Assembly: GCA_022393335.1 (NCBI GenBank)
Contig: JAJEKB010021111.1
Span: forward strand, 698,735-762,734
Reading direction: 5' to 3'
From: Macrotrachela quadricornifera
Lineage: Eukaryota; Rotifera; Eurotatoria; Philodinida; Philodinidae
DNA length: 64,000 nt
The translations under genes and the position numbers were made by a program. The notes beneath the pieces were generated by a model. It was given only the letters and a program-made list of their open reading frames with translations. It searched no databases and was not told the origin of the DNA. The stretch's first letter is position 1. Every line of letters starts with the position of its first letter. This document shows positions 23,600-34,581 of this stretch, in pieces.

Positions 23600-24784
23600 A
23601 TGAAGCGTGATGGTGTTAATGCATATATTCAAGGAGTTAGTGAAGAATTTTCACGAAGTGATAGTTGGGAAATGTTCAAACCGGACGAAATAGCTGAAAC
23701 AGTTTTTCAAACAGTCGTTAACAACTCTGATTTCTCTACTAACGATGATCAAACTCATCGTCTTCGACAATTTTTATCGATTGCAACAAACTTTTCTTCG
23801 TTACCATTTGCTGAAAAATTACATAAAATTCCTGAATTAATTGAAAGTATGAAACAATTACTTGATAATATGATGAAAGAAGTACAAGAATATGCTGATA
23901 TGGCAAATGAACTTCGTGATCTTATTCAATGTTTTGTTCGTATGGTTATGCAAGCGAAACATAATGTAAATATGATGCTTCCTTTATTAACAGCAGCAAC
24001 AACACAACTAACAGTTGTTCATGATGTTATGAGTATAGATCCATCACAGAAACTTAATGATATTGATAAAAAAGATATTCATCTTGCATTAGATAGAATG
24101 TCAAATGGAATAGAACAATTACTTCGTATAGCTAAATCATCAACAGCTGAAAGTCAAAGTTTAGATGAACGAATACACAATATGACGAATGAAGTTCAAT
24201 CAAAAAAAGTTATTGTTGAAGAACGATTAGAAGTAGCCAATTTTTGTTTCAAATATGCTGTTCCAGCAGGTACAATTACTTCAGGAGCTGTAGCTGGAGG
24301 ATGTGTAGCTGCTGAATCTTTAGGTGGTGTTGGTGCATTAGTCATTGCTGGAACAGCTTTTCCACCTGTCACTGCTATTGTTGGTGCATGTGTTTTAGGT
24401 GGAATATGTGCTGCTACTGCGATTATTTTAGTGAGAAAATTTTGGGGTCGTCATCAATTAAAGGCACTTGACTATCTTAACCAAATATTTGAAGGTCTAG
24501 TTCAATTAAATTCAGCAAATATGAATTTCATGCGTTATATGGCAGATGCGGAAGAAAAAGCAAATGTTGTTTCACAAGATATTCAAGATATTCAATTATG
24601 TTTAGAAAGTGAAAGACAACGACGAACTAATCGTGATGTTTGTACAATTGCTATTGATTCAACAGCAGCAATGATTGATAGTCTCAGACAAATATCAAAT
24701 TTGGATATATCGAAATGGACAGATACTTCTAATATGATTCATTTTTCTAACAATATAATCACAATAAATGCAATTACAAATTAG
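23600..24784 (+). CDS. Helical protein with a central hydrophobic hairpin, alpha-pore-forming-like layout
   Basis: The 394-residue frame is almost entirely predicted helix. Long amphipathic helices (about 75-215) precede a 60-residue glycine/alanine-rich hydrophobic block (about 218-278, two segments split by AFPPVTAI), and further long helices follow (about 285-345). This order is the layout of soluble alpha-helical pore-forming proteins of the ClyA/Hbl/Cry6 type, but other helical-bundle families share it and no sequence motif settles the matter. There is no signal peptide. An upstream ATG at 23544 opens a short frame (MTDDTNQK) that would join this one if the A5 run at about 23563 were one base different. 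The native protein may therefore be about 19 residues longer, or the start may be at 23600 as given. No introns. Function is unrecognised. Confidence 0.65.
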   Translation: MKRDGVNAYIQGVSEEFSRSDSWEMFKPDEIAETVFQTVVNNSDFSTNDDQTHRLRQFLSIATNFSSLPFAEKLHKIPELIESMKQLLDNMMKEVQEYADMANELRDLIQCFVRMVMQAKHNVNMMLPLLTAATTQLTVVHDVMSIDPSQKLNDIDKKDIHLALDRMSNGIEQLLRIAKSSTAESQSLDERIHNMTNEVQSKKVIVEERLEVANFCFKYAVPAGTITSGAVAGGCVAAESLGGVGALVIAGTAFPPVTAIVGACVLGGICAATAIILVRKFWGRHQLKALDYLNQIFEGLVQLNSANMNFMRYMADAEEKANVVSQDIQDIQLCLESERQRRTNRDVCTIAIDSTAAMIDSLRQISNLDISKWTDTSNMIHFSNNIITINAITN

Positions 24785-25449
24785 TGAATAAAATCATCAA
24801 AAAGAACTCAATTACAAAGTTTTGCTTAGAATCAATTTATTATTTAGTTTTTTTTTAAATATACTCTTTCAAATAAATCGAGAAATACTACGATAATTAA
24901 CGATTTATCAGCTGCGGTTTTGAACAATAATTTCAAACCGCAAAAGTCAGACCTTTTATAAGGGTTTTTCACACCATCTGACACCGCTGTTATAAACAAT
25001 TTAAAAAAAATAAATTCATCATTATGATGGTGCATTGTTTGTGACATCGACTGGTTTCTGATTGGTTAGTGAATGGATGAGAGTCAATTTTGTATCTTAG
25101 ACTGTATAAACTGATGTCAGTCTATCCCAGTGTTCTAGTCTGACGTCAGAATGTCTGTCCGGTTAGGTGTTCGAACCTATCTTTTATCTCCTTTTTTTAA
25201 TCTCCAGACTAGTCCAGACGTGTTTGAAAGACATTTCTCCAAAAGATGACTAATCATGACGGATGTGCAAGACGTTTCAGACTAGACTTGACAGGTGTTT
25301 CGAACTAGTCGTGGCGACCGTCTTTCGTCATTTTTTTTGCTCAATTGGATCGTGAATAAAGTCTCTTTTTAAATAATCATTTCATAAACGTGTAAATATA
25401 CTTTGATTATAATTTATTTTAAATAAACATTCAATAAAAAAAAAGCAAA
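24785..25449. other. Intergenic between convergent genes
   Basis: No gene was seen. A GC-richer part (25090-25330) has repeated 'gtctagtctgacgtcag' and 'cagactagacttgacag' fragments of unknown origin. Confidence 0.4.
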
Positions 25450-26616
25450 TTAACATTGAATATTTGGTTGAAGACGAAATATTCTATTTGTATTCCAATC
25501 AGAAAAATACATAAGATAATTATTCATTATTTTAATATCAAAAATTTGTGAATTAGGTATTGTAAAATTAGCAATTAAATATCCTAATTGATCATAGATT
25601 AGAATGATACTAATTTCCAATACAATCCAAAATCTTCCACATTCATCAATTGTAACATGACTAGGAGCACTTGTATTAGTTATTTTCGATACATTAAAAA
25701 CAAATTCTTCAATCCATAATGAATAATTATTATTTAAACTGTATGAATACATTGCATTATCTCCTCGTGATGATACATAAAAAAATGAATCATTAACATA
25801 CCAAAATCCATGTGGACCATTATAATTAACAATTTGATTATAAGCAAATTTATATTGAGTTAAGCCAGAATTTGATCGATTAAAAAAAACAATTGATTTA
25901 TTTACATTAGAAGTAATAACAAGTTTTTGACCATTATTAATAAACATCATTGCTCTTGGACCATTAATTCCTGTTAATGTTATATTATTTAATATTGTTA
26001 AATTCTTACTATCAATAACTGTCATAAAATTATTATTATTTGATGCTATATAATAAGCACCTGTATTATAAGCAATAGTCATTGATGGATTTGTTTGAAT
26101 TGATGTTTGACTAATTAGAGTTAAATTTGTTGAATAAAATCTATTTAAACGTTTATTACTCATTTCTATAGTTACTATATATCCATTATCATCAATAATT
26201 ATATCTCGAGGTTGTGACACATTTACCCAAGTTAATATTGTTGAATTTAATTTTTCTAATAAATAATTTATATCTGGCATACAACATTTACTTGTATTAG
26301 GAAAGATTTTTTGAGGAAAATAAAGACGAGCATTTGGTATGATTTCAATTTTAAATGTTAATGGAATATTAATAAATAATTCACATGTTTTATTTGGAAA
26401 ACAATTTATTATTGGATATAATAATGATGATATACAAAGACATTCATTACAAGTTTTATTTATAATTAATGTACTATTGAAATTATAAATACCTTTTAAA
26501 CGAACATTTGAAATATATGGAATTTTTGTTGAATTTATCATAATTATTAATATAGATAGATAATAAATATATACGATTAACATTATTTTATTTTGATAAA
26601 TATAAAAATGTTTCAA
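25450..26616 (-). CDS. Secreted NHL-like beta-propeller glycoprotein
   Basis: This is a 388-residue single-exon frame. The N-terminus has a hydrophobic stretch (MLIVYIYYLSILIIMI, about 12-27) fitting a signal peptide or anchor. A Cys-rich segment follows (about 55-115, including CNECLCISS and CFPNKTCELF). The rest (about 130-388) has repeated strands such as QPRDIIIDDNGYIVTIEM, GPRAMMFINNGQKLVITS, SAPSHVTIDECGRFWIVLE and NNYLMYFSDWNTNRIFRL. This is the rhythm of NHL/YVTN-type six-bladed propellers. Many N-x-S/T sites suggest heavy N-glycosylation, so an extracellular location is likely. Codon use is extremely AT-rich, like the arrestin gene at 59.6 kb. The specific ligand is unknown. Confidence 0.75.
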   Translation of the reverse strand: MKHFYIYQNKIMLIVYIYYLSILIIMINSTKIPYISNVRLKGIYNFNSTLIINKTCNECLCISSLLYPIINCFPNKTCELFINIPLTFKIEIIPNARLYFPQKIFPNTSKCCMPDINYLLEKLNSTILTWVNVSQPRDIIIDDNGYIVTIEMSNKRLNRFYSTNLTLISQTSIQTNPSMTIAYNTGAYYIASNNNNFMTVIDSKNLTILNNITLTGINGPRAMMFINNGQKLVITSNVNKSIVFFNRSNSGLTQYKFAYNQIVNYNGPHGFWYVNDSFFYVSSRGDNAMYSYSLNNNYSLWIEEFVFNVSKITNTSAPSHVTIDECGRFWIVLEISIILIYDQLGYLIANFTIPNSQIFDIKIMNNYLMYFSDWNTNRIFRLQPNIQC

Positions 26617-27087
26617 TTTATGAATTGAAAATATGACATTTATTAGATAATATTCTTCAAAAAAGCAATTGTAGAAAATTTATTTTTTAAGTGCTATTTG
26701 CGAGACAGTATTCAATTTAAATATAGTCATTAATGATACATTATTTTTCAAGAATTTATTATTTCCTCCACTTGAAATGACAGCATTATCTCTGCAGAAC
26801 GATATTATTTCTTATTTAATAGAATCATTAATATAATCTTCTAGAAATCGAGCACAAATTATTAAGCGAATGTTGTGTCAAAACACCAGCCAGAATCCTT
26901 TAAAAACTCAATATTTCGGGTCACATTTAGTGGTGTAATCAGAAATCTGGTGGTGCCCCATGCTATTTTAATTTTTCATAGAACTCAAATTAGATGCTAA
27001 ATTTTCATTTTCTCAATAGAGACAGTACATTTTATTCATGCTTTCATTAAATATGATCATGTGAACAGAAAAGTAAATTAACACCAG

Positions 27088-28130
27088 TTATTTCAATATT
27101 ATTCGACTATTCTTGTGCGAAAGTGTAAAAGCGCCAACTGTCTTTTTATAATCAAGAGAAAAATCTCTCTCAAGGGGTAATAAATACAAGGCACTTACGA
27201 GGAAACATCGCCAGGTGCTCTTCTCCGATTTCAATGAAACTTCGTCTATAGATACTCCATAGTGCCTTAGTCAAAACTCTGAAAGGATTCTGGTTCCTAC
27301 TGAGATATAGCGAAGTTATTGGATTTCCAATGTCCATTTCCGAAAGATCCCTGTAAATGACCCTGGGTATGAAAAAATCGTATTTTTGAACTTTGGTCTA
27401 AAACTTCACACATACAAAGGTCTTAACTAGACTAGCTTATGTAAAAAAATTTACAATTGGTTGAAACTTCTACATTTTTCTACACAAACTAGTCTAGTTA
27501 AGACCTTTGTATGCGTGGAGTTTTACACCAAAATTCAAAAATACGATTATTTTCATATCTAGGGTACTCCACAGGAATCTTTTGGAAATCCAATAACTTC
27601 GCCATATCTCAATAGAAACCCGAATCCTTTCAGAGCTTGGACTAAGGCACTCTGGAGTATCTGTGGACAAAAACTCATTGAAATCGGAGGAGCACCTGGC
27701 GATGTTGCCTCGTTAGTTTAACGTCAGACATACTGTTGCGTGCAACAGTTTTGATAAATTTCATTCTACTGAAAGTTCGTTCTGTTGTGTCTAATGATAC
27801 AGGAATAGTCATAGCACTCACAAGAAGGATTATGGTAGTAGGAAATGCTTGTTGTAATGATAAAATTTCAAGATATAAATCAACAATATTTTCTGATTTC
27901 GATTTCTTCTGCATAGGTTTTAACACTTGAATTTCATTGGATAATAATCGAATATCACAAGTAATATAATGCATAATTTTTTTAATTGTTGTACATCTAA
28001 AAATACTGGATTATCAGGTGGCAAATATGAAATATCACTAAGGATTTCTATATTTGTTTTGGAAAAATAATTGTTCATCCCAATAAGAATAGCATCAATC
28101 CAATTCTTAAATCTTGTAGAAATTGCTCTT
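27088..28130 (-). pseudogene. hAT transposase C-terminal relic, split by a fold-back insertion
   Basis: On the minus strand a segment with KNWIDAILIGMNNYFSK (about 28100) leads, after a frameshift near 27975, into MHYITCDIRLLSNEIQVLKP. The hAT dimerisation signature follows: IPVSLDTTERTFSRMKFIKT and ARNSMSDVKL. At that point the frame enters fold-back element B. On its far side the same frame resumes with ALYLLPLERDFSLDYKKTV and ends in a TAA at 27088-27090. Removing the insertion and one TTA copy would make the two pieces continuous. hAT enzymes are cut-and-paste transposases; only the C-terminal third is present here. Confidence 0.82.
27198..27712. mobile_element. Fold-back element B (MITE with TTA duplication)
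   Basis: The 515-bp element has inverted arms of about 240 bp, starting CGAGGAAACATCGCCAGGTG on the left against CGAGGCAACATCGCCAGGTG on the right. The arms are separated by about 30 bp. It is flanked by TTA at 27195-27197 and 27713-27715. The 3-bp TTA duplication is typical of PIF/Harbinger-type insertions. It encodes no protein and lies inside the hAT relic. Confidence 0.85.
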
Positions 28131-28716
28131 CTTCTTCATTGTCACACTATAGCATTTGTTCCATTTGTGAACGATCGAGTTTGATTTTTGAAATATTATT
28201 AAGGAGTCATTTATTAATTTCTTTGTATTGTATATCACAATGTTGAGTGGATATCTTCGGTAGATGATGTTAAAAAGATTAAATAGAAGATCACGACGGT
28301 GTATGCTTATGCAAAAAAAAATGCAAGCTATATACATATAATGGCTATTCATCTATAGGCAATGATGCGCATAGAATATCAGAAGAGATGATATCTAAAG
28401 AAACGCATCGAGATGAAAAAGAAGTTCATCAAGCGAAAAGAAATAATAGATTTTCGAGATCGCGCAATCAGCACAATCAGGCAAAAATGAAGGGCAAATT
28501 TTTGTTTTTATCCCACTTTTGCCTCGGTGCCCAGGCTAGCTCTCCTCTTCCCCCCTTACTTACGCCACTAGTCTTGAAATCCAAAAAGAAAAGTTGATAA
28601 ATGATGTGTAACACATTAGTACAATTACTCAGAGTGTGAAAATAAAATATAAAATATAAATAGTGGAAGAATAAAAAAAAAGAAGAAAATACAATATATC
28701 ACTGTGAAAGAATTTG
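28131..28716. other. Intergenic downstream of the P450 relic
   Basis: No gene was seen; short frames only. A pyrimidine-rich stretch occurs near 28545-28575. Confidence 0.35.
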
Positions 28717-30524
28717 TCACTCGTGTTGTTCATCTCTACGTTGAAGTCGAACAACGACTTCTGTGGGTAAGATGCTGAGACCATCTTGTACGAGTTGTTG
28801 AAATGGTTTGTGTGTTTTTTCACCACAATCGACCAGTGTGTACGTTTTCAGCAGTCGAACAAATAACATTTTCATTTCGAGCAAAGCAAAACGCATGCCT
28901 ATACAATTGCGCGGTCCAGCTCCAAAAGGAATCCAAGTCATCGGATGTCGTTTAGTGACGAATCTTTCTGGATGATACTCATGTGGATCCAACGGATCCC
29001 ATAAATTTGGGTTGTAATGCAAATTGTACATGCCGCCGACAATCAATGTGCCTGCCGGTATGACACCAATATCTTTGATAGGAAAATCCTCTGCACCCTG
29101 ACGGCTGATAGCTAATGGCGCAACAGGAAACATGCGAAGGATCTCTCGAATAGACATGTCCAGATAGTTCATTTCAGAGATGATTTCATATGTTGGCATG
29201 ATGTGTTCTGTTTCTGGATCAAAATGAGCATCGATGTGCTCTTAGCAATTTGCGCTGTTCTTCTGGATGAGTAGCAAGAAAATATGACGCGTAAGCAAGA
29301 GCTGTACTCGTCGTCTCATAGCCAGCAACCACTGGAATGTAAAAAAAAGGAATTTAACGAAACCAAATGCACGGATGATTGTTTTACTCACTAAAAAGGA
29401 AAACGTTGGCCGAGATCTCATGTTTGGTAATTTTTCGAATTAGAGGTACTTCGAATTCGGTGTCTCCACTTGTTTCAAATAATGTTGGATGATCCTGCAA
29501 GAATAGAAGTATAAACTGCACAAAAATATCCAAAATGAAAACTTTGAGAATAATCTCATTCATGTGAAGGAAAATGATTTTATTATTTTTTTAATTGCAG
29601 AGAGAATCTTACTTCAATAAAATCATCATCAGACATGGATTCAAGCATTAACTGCAATAAATCTGTTCGACCAGTGTAATCAATTTGTCTGCGTTTTTCG
29701 ATCATTTCATTTACTTGTTTCATAATCCATGTGCGAGGATTTTCGTCGATGAACCGTTTTATTCCAGGAACAAAGCGATGCAGCAAATAGTTGATAATGC
29801 CGAGTGATGGAAGTATATTTATCCATACTTTTCTTAATTCTGTTATCAAAAGGCTCAAAATGAATATTATTCGACGTATCTTGCTTTGTTGAAATACCTG
29901 TTGTGAGCTAAGAAAATACGGATCATTGATATTATTTTGCATGTCGGTGTCGAGACCGAAACCACATGACCAAATAGTGTCCATTGTGAATCGTTTGAAA
30001 TATGTATAAAATCGAATGGTTCACCTCTGCCACATTCATCAGTCATTTTGGTCATTTAGCACTTCAATACTTCGATGGATCAATGGTGACATTTGTTTCA
30101 GTTTTAACGAAGAAAATGTTGGATTGAGAATAAACCGTTGTCGTTTCCAACGAAGACCAACGGTACTAAATAAACTAACTACTTTTCCGTGTTGATCTGT
30201 AAAAGGAGATTCACGTCGAGAATGAAACTTGGAAAATGATTTAACGAATACATAATGGAGAATATCTGGATCCGATACCACAAGAATGGGCGTATGTCCC
30301 TCGAAATAGCCAAAGATATGGCCATACTTGTCAGTCCATCGCCTGATCGCAAATGCTGATTCACTGCTTTTAAGGATTTCTAAATAGTTACCAAAGAAAA
30401 GTGTTGGTGGTAGTCCTGGAATGTTGAGTCGAATAAAGAAATCGTAAGTTTTTCGAATATTTCATAGATAAGCAACGATTACAACGAATAGTAAAGCGAC
30501 GAGAATACCAGTAAGAAAATACAT
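28717..30524 (-). pseudogene. Cytochrome P450 (CYP3-clan-like) pseudogene
   Basis: Intact members of this family are ER-anchored haem monooxygenases of about 500 residues. The minus strand shows an N-terminal anchor (MYFLTGILVALLFVVIVAYL), a proline hinge (IPGLPPTLFFGNY), and the I-helix oxygen-binding motif AGYETTS near 29320. It also has the ExxR helix (EILR near 29140), the PERF motif and the haem loop FGAGPRNCIGMRFA near 28900. Introns at 29332-29391 and 29495-29612 have good splice sites and keep phase. Lesions are TGA at 30462-30464 (codon 21, where Trp is likely), frameshifts near 30060 and 30005, and a one-base shift near 29242. The domain order is complete, so the gene died recently or the assembly contains base errors. 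Confidence 0.85.
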
Positions 30525-31558
30525 TTTTCTTGCACTTCTTTTTAATGTTATGAAAATACACAAGATAACAAACTACCTTTCTGTTTCATTCTTGCAGTAA
30601 GATTACAAAGCGTGCATCTTTTTCTCTCATTTTCTTTTTCGTTCTGTCTCTTCAACACATTGCATTGATGAGATGCATATTATTTTTGTATATCATGTAA
30701 AAAAGTTTTATTTATGTCAAGCTGTTTTTTTAATATAATTTGCTCGAAAGAGAAAGTATAAATGAGGGTGTGTATGATATTTTAAGACAAATATGACTAG
30801 TTTCGAACCTTTCTCAAGGGTTCTTCACCGAGTATATATACTCAAGTCAAGCACACGTAGTCGGATCCTATCGGGCGGGCTTAAAATCCGATGGCAGACG
30901 GCAAGCGGAACCGATCGAAAACCTATCGTCGTGCTCCGGTAAACTACACTTTTTTCCTTCAATATCCACTGACTGGATTTACTGACTTTCGATCAGATGT
31001 GTGTTGTTGAAAACGATGAGATTCGATCAATAGAAGCTGTCGGATTTAAATAATTCCGGTTGGCTCTCTTGGATCATTATCATAATTCCTGTTGTTGGAT
31101 TCTGAGCACAGGATTGAATTGATTTTTCAAAATCTTCAATGAGATCTTGTTGGGTCCCCACAAAATCCGATCAATTTCAGCAACGACTTCGTTTCATATG
31201 AGTTAGTTGGGATGAAACTCTTCAGTCGTTTTTTTAAGAATGTTGATTCAATCGAAATTACTCTGGACCAGCAACCATTGCCGCCATACTCCGATTAAGA
31301 TATCATCGAGATTCAATGAAAGACGACAAAAAAATCTTATCGTTAAACATGACGGGCTCCTGTGGCAATGTACAAAATGTAATGGGTCACCACGCAGATT
31401 AAACTACCTGTGTGACTAAAGCATAGTCTGCAACGAATAGCTCAACAAATCATTTCAAAGCTTTTTCCAAAAACTAATGATGCCAGTCGATTACTGAGTT
31501 TTGCTGGCTTTTTTTTATCTTAGACGTTTGACCTGAATAAACCTACACAAACACAAAC
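30525..31558. other. Intergenic, no supported gene
   Basis: No coding similarity was seen. A GC-richer patch (about 30840-30930) is unexplained. Confidence 0.4.
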
Positions 31559-31560
31559 TA

Positions 31561-32279
31561 CAGTAAAACCACCCTATGTGGACACTTTTTTCGAGTTCTG
31601 TCTGTAGTGAGGAGCCTCTTCAATGTGGACAGTCATCTAATTTCACAAAATTTTTGACGCCGTCTCAAATGTTGCAGACAAAATCTGAGAAACTGGTGCA
31701 CGAGAAAATCTCGCCCCATCATGTCCAGTATAAATATGTCTTCTGGATTTTTCTCTTTTTGGATATCTAGTCTTTATACTTTCGTCCCATAAGCTTTTCT
31801 TCTTCAGATTTGAGATTCCTTCTTGAATAGAGTTATGCATATACATGACCACTAGCTAATTCAGTATAGAATATACTCTACAATGGAGAAGCAGTCAAGA
31901 AAGTCAGATCAGAAGGTGAGAAAGAAAGAATCAAACACATTTATTTATCTTATCATAAACATGAAGCAACGCGATTTTATGATTCATCGTTGACAATCAC
32001 GAATAACAGACAAATTCTGTTTAACGATAATGACAGATAGGCAAGAGAAATTTTTTTCTCAATAGGTACTTCAAAAGAAATCATTGAAACTGAACAAGTT
32101 TTAGCAAATGACGAGAGAAATTAAGCTCAGTACAGCTGCGTGTAATATAAGTTTAAGAGATGACGTGGAATATAACTTAGTAACTGTCACACTGATTTGA
32201 TAATAAAATATCAAAAATCTCTCGAAAGTGGACACTTTCAAAAGGTCCTTTAGATATCCACTATAGAGAGATTATACTG
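31561..32279. mobile_element. Candidate pogo/Tc1-type MITE
   Basis: The left end is CAGTAAAACCACCCTATGTG, continuing GACAC. The right end read inverted is CAGTATAATCTCTCTATAGT, continuing GGATATC. CAGTA ends and a TA before the left end (31559-31560) resemble pogo/Tigger elements. The base pair after the right end is GA rather than TA, so the duplication is imperfect or the boundary is off. No transposase is present. Confidence 0.5.
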
Positions 32280-32346
32280 GATATTATTTCATATCCCTAC
32301 CCAAATGAGCCGGAAAAGACATGTGAGAGCTGCACCGAATACTGGG

Positions 32347-32527
32347 CTTGTCAAAAAATGGCACTCCAAGCTCTCGATTTTCAAATCCAATGGGTGAAGA
32401 GCTTGAGGCTTGGTAACTTGAAAGTTCCAGAAGCCCAAAATCAAAGCTTTGAAAGCACTATTTGGAGATCGAGTTTTTGACCCATCGGATTTACAAAATC
32501 GAGCGTTCGGAGTGTCTTTTTTCCAAG
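32347..32527. repeat. Fold-back element C (181 bp)
   Basis: GGCACTCCAAGCTCTCGATT on the left arm is matched inverted by GACACTCCGAACGCTCGATT on the right arm. Similarity continues through TTCAAATCCAATGGGT / TTGTAAATCCGATGGGT. Arms are about 50 bp with a loop of about 80 bp. Non-coding. Confidence 0.65.
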
Positions 32528-32708
32528 AGGGAAACAGTTGATTATTGATTAAACTTAATTATAAGTGATTAGGGATGTAATCAGCTTTTCTCCATAATTT
32601 AAGGTATCTGTAGCTCTTTTCCGGTTTGCTCCTAAAGATATAATTCGTGCAACCTCAATGGTTTGAATATTTCTGATGTTTTGTAGATGATAGTCCTAGG
32701 AATATATC

Positions 32709-33566
32709 GGCTTGTCCAAGCGTAACGGTGTTACGTTTTTAACATACTGTTTTCTATTTATCTCGAGAACTATGATAGCTAGAAAATTCGTTCAAGCATC
32801 ATTCGACGCAGCTCGTCAAGCTCTATCAACGTTGTGAAAATGATTTGTTTTCATCTAACTCTCGAGTTTGTGGAAAAGTTTTTCGATCGCGTAACGGTGT
32901 TACATAAAAGGACCCTCATTGTGTAGTGTTCAGCATTATTTCTTGATTTCTTGCGAAAGTGTCAGTCAAAATATAATTCTAAAAATATGTATTTTGTAGA
33001 GCTTTTTACAAGCTTCACAACGGTAAAAAAACTTTTCCTATCTAATATTGCTTAGGTGAAAAATGCCAAAAAACAAACGTAACGGTGTGACACAGTTTTT
33101 TGTCAGCCATTTTTGGGACATTCAACATGATCAAATTGATTTGATTTTTCGAAGGGTGAGTCCTTATGTGTAGGTAAGTGCTCTATAAAAAGATCAGATC
33201 GATCCATCGAAATGGGAGCTCAAAATCTAAGCAGAAAGTGGGAAACTCCATATAAGGTTGCAAAACGTTCCCAGTTACCAAAGTGAAAACAAAATAGCCC
33301 ATTTTGTAGAGAATGAAATTCTGCATTAAATAGTATGTCTGGACGCATTTTCTGGAAAACTTAATTGGTCAGATTATCTAAAATACAATTTTTGAAAAAA
33401 CTAAAACTTGATTTTGGATGCGAAAATTTGGTTTTTTTACAAAATGGATGTCAGATTCGTAATCAGCGTTAAAAACTGCATCTAAGGACCCATTCAAATC
33501 AGCTCAACTCGAAAAAAAAAATTTTTGAAACTTGATCAGCGAAGTGTGACTTTACGTGGACAAGCC
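32709..33566. repeat. Possible non-coding element with GGCTTGTCCA ends and three GTAACGGTGTTAC motifs
   Basis: GGCTTGTCCAAGCGTAA at 32709 and, inverted, GGCTTGTCCACGTAA ending at 33566 could be terminal repeats. Inside, CGTAACGGTGTTAC or a close variant occurs at about 32721, 32890 and 33078. No coding frame was recognised and no clear target duplication was seen. Confidence 0.4.
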
Positions 33567-33802
33567 CATATAACCAGATTAATCCTTGATAGTGGTCGCC
33601 GATGGGATGGAAAGAATAGGAAATTCTAATGAAAATTCCAGAATTTTAGAATAGGGCCACTATCGAAAACATTTAATAGCTTTCTATGACACTTTCTTTT
33701 TACAGAGTCTTTTAAGATTAAAAAAACACGACATAGTAGACGGGTTTTGTGTAACTGATACACTTGTTGATATGTCACAAAAAAAATCAAGAGTCTATAG
33801 TA

Positions 33803-34336
33803 TTAATGATGGCCTCTGATCGTGTAATAACAAATGTCTATTGACATGGCCAATAATACGACTACTGTTAAAATGAAACCTAGAATTCGACCATATGTAA
33901 TTTTGAATATATAACATAGATTGTGTAAGTATCGACTAAATACCATGATCGTACCATATGAAAGAGTGCGTACAAATAGATGAATGTACGCACGATAGGG
34001 TGGTGTGGACTGTGTATCATATGCCCAATATAACATCGAAATGATAATCAAAAAGTATGGAACATATTCCGTATCATTTCGAAGACACCGATTAATTCGA
34101 CCACTGACAGACCAATCGTCGTTTTCATTCACATATTGTTCGCCATTAAACTGTTTAATATCCTCAGGTGCTCGATAAACATTAGTGCGACGACGAAAAG
34201 CTGCTAGTAGGATTAATAAGACCACATTTTTCATTACTAACACGAATATAATCCAGCCCTCAACAGCTAGAACTTTTTCAAATTCATAGACCAACGCTAA
34301 AATTACAAGTATACGCTTAAGAAATGGAGCAGACAA
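33803..34336 (-). pseudogene. MAPEG-family protein, copy 1 (upstream part interrupted by a stop)
   Basis: The open frame gives 177 residues with MAPEG features: TM1 (WIIFVLVMKNVVLLILLAAF), the R-x-PED loop (YRAPEDIKQF), the NENDDWSVSGRINRCLRND loop, the TEYVPYFLI helix and TM4 near the C-terminus. MAPEG proteins are four-helix microsomal glutathione transferases or eicosanoid synthases. No ATG opens the frame: position 34336 is TTG, and the first Met lies within TM1. Upstream, the frame shared with copy 3 (YIRLLKKQAIFYVV) is cut by TGA at 34355-34357, where copy 3 has TTA. This copy is therefore either dead or uses an undetected first exon. Confidence 0.7.
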
Positions 34337-34581
34337 ATCAAAAAGAATATAGCTTCACAAATAATGTAAGAGAAAGGAGTGATTTTTCTTGAAAAAAAGA
34401 TAAAGGTCTACGCTACGAGAAAGAAGAAAAAGTGTGTTTACAACATAGAAGATAGCTTGTTTCTTCAGTAACCTGATGTAACTTTTGTACACTTTCCAAG
34501 CATACAAGATCCCAAGAAAAACCGTTAAAAGAGTATGAACTCGTTAAACCAAGTAGTTTTTTTTGGAGAGGAGCGAGAAGA

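Noticed and set aside
25160..25185. tRNA-like B box (gtgttcgaacctatc)
   Set aside because: No A box or cloverleaf could be drawn around it. It is probably chance or an old SINE-like remnant.
28388..28597. Short plus-strand frame with basic composition
   Set aside because: No family match; it lies in sequence downstream of the P450 relic and is likely chance.
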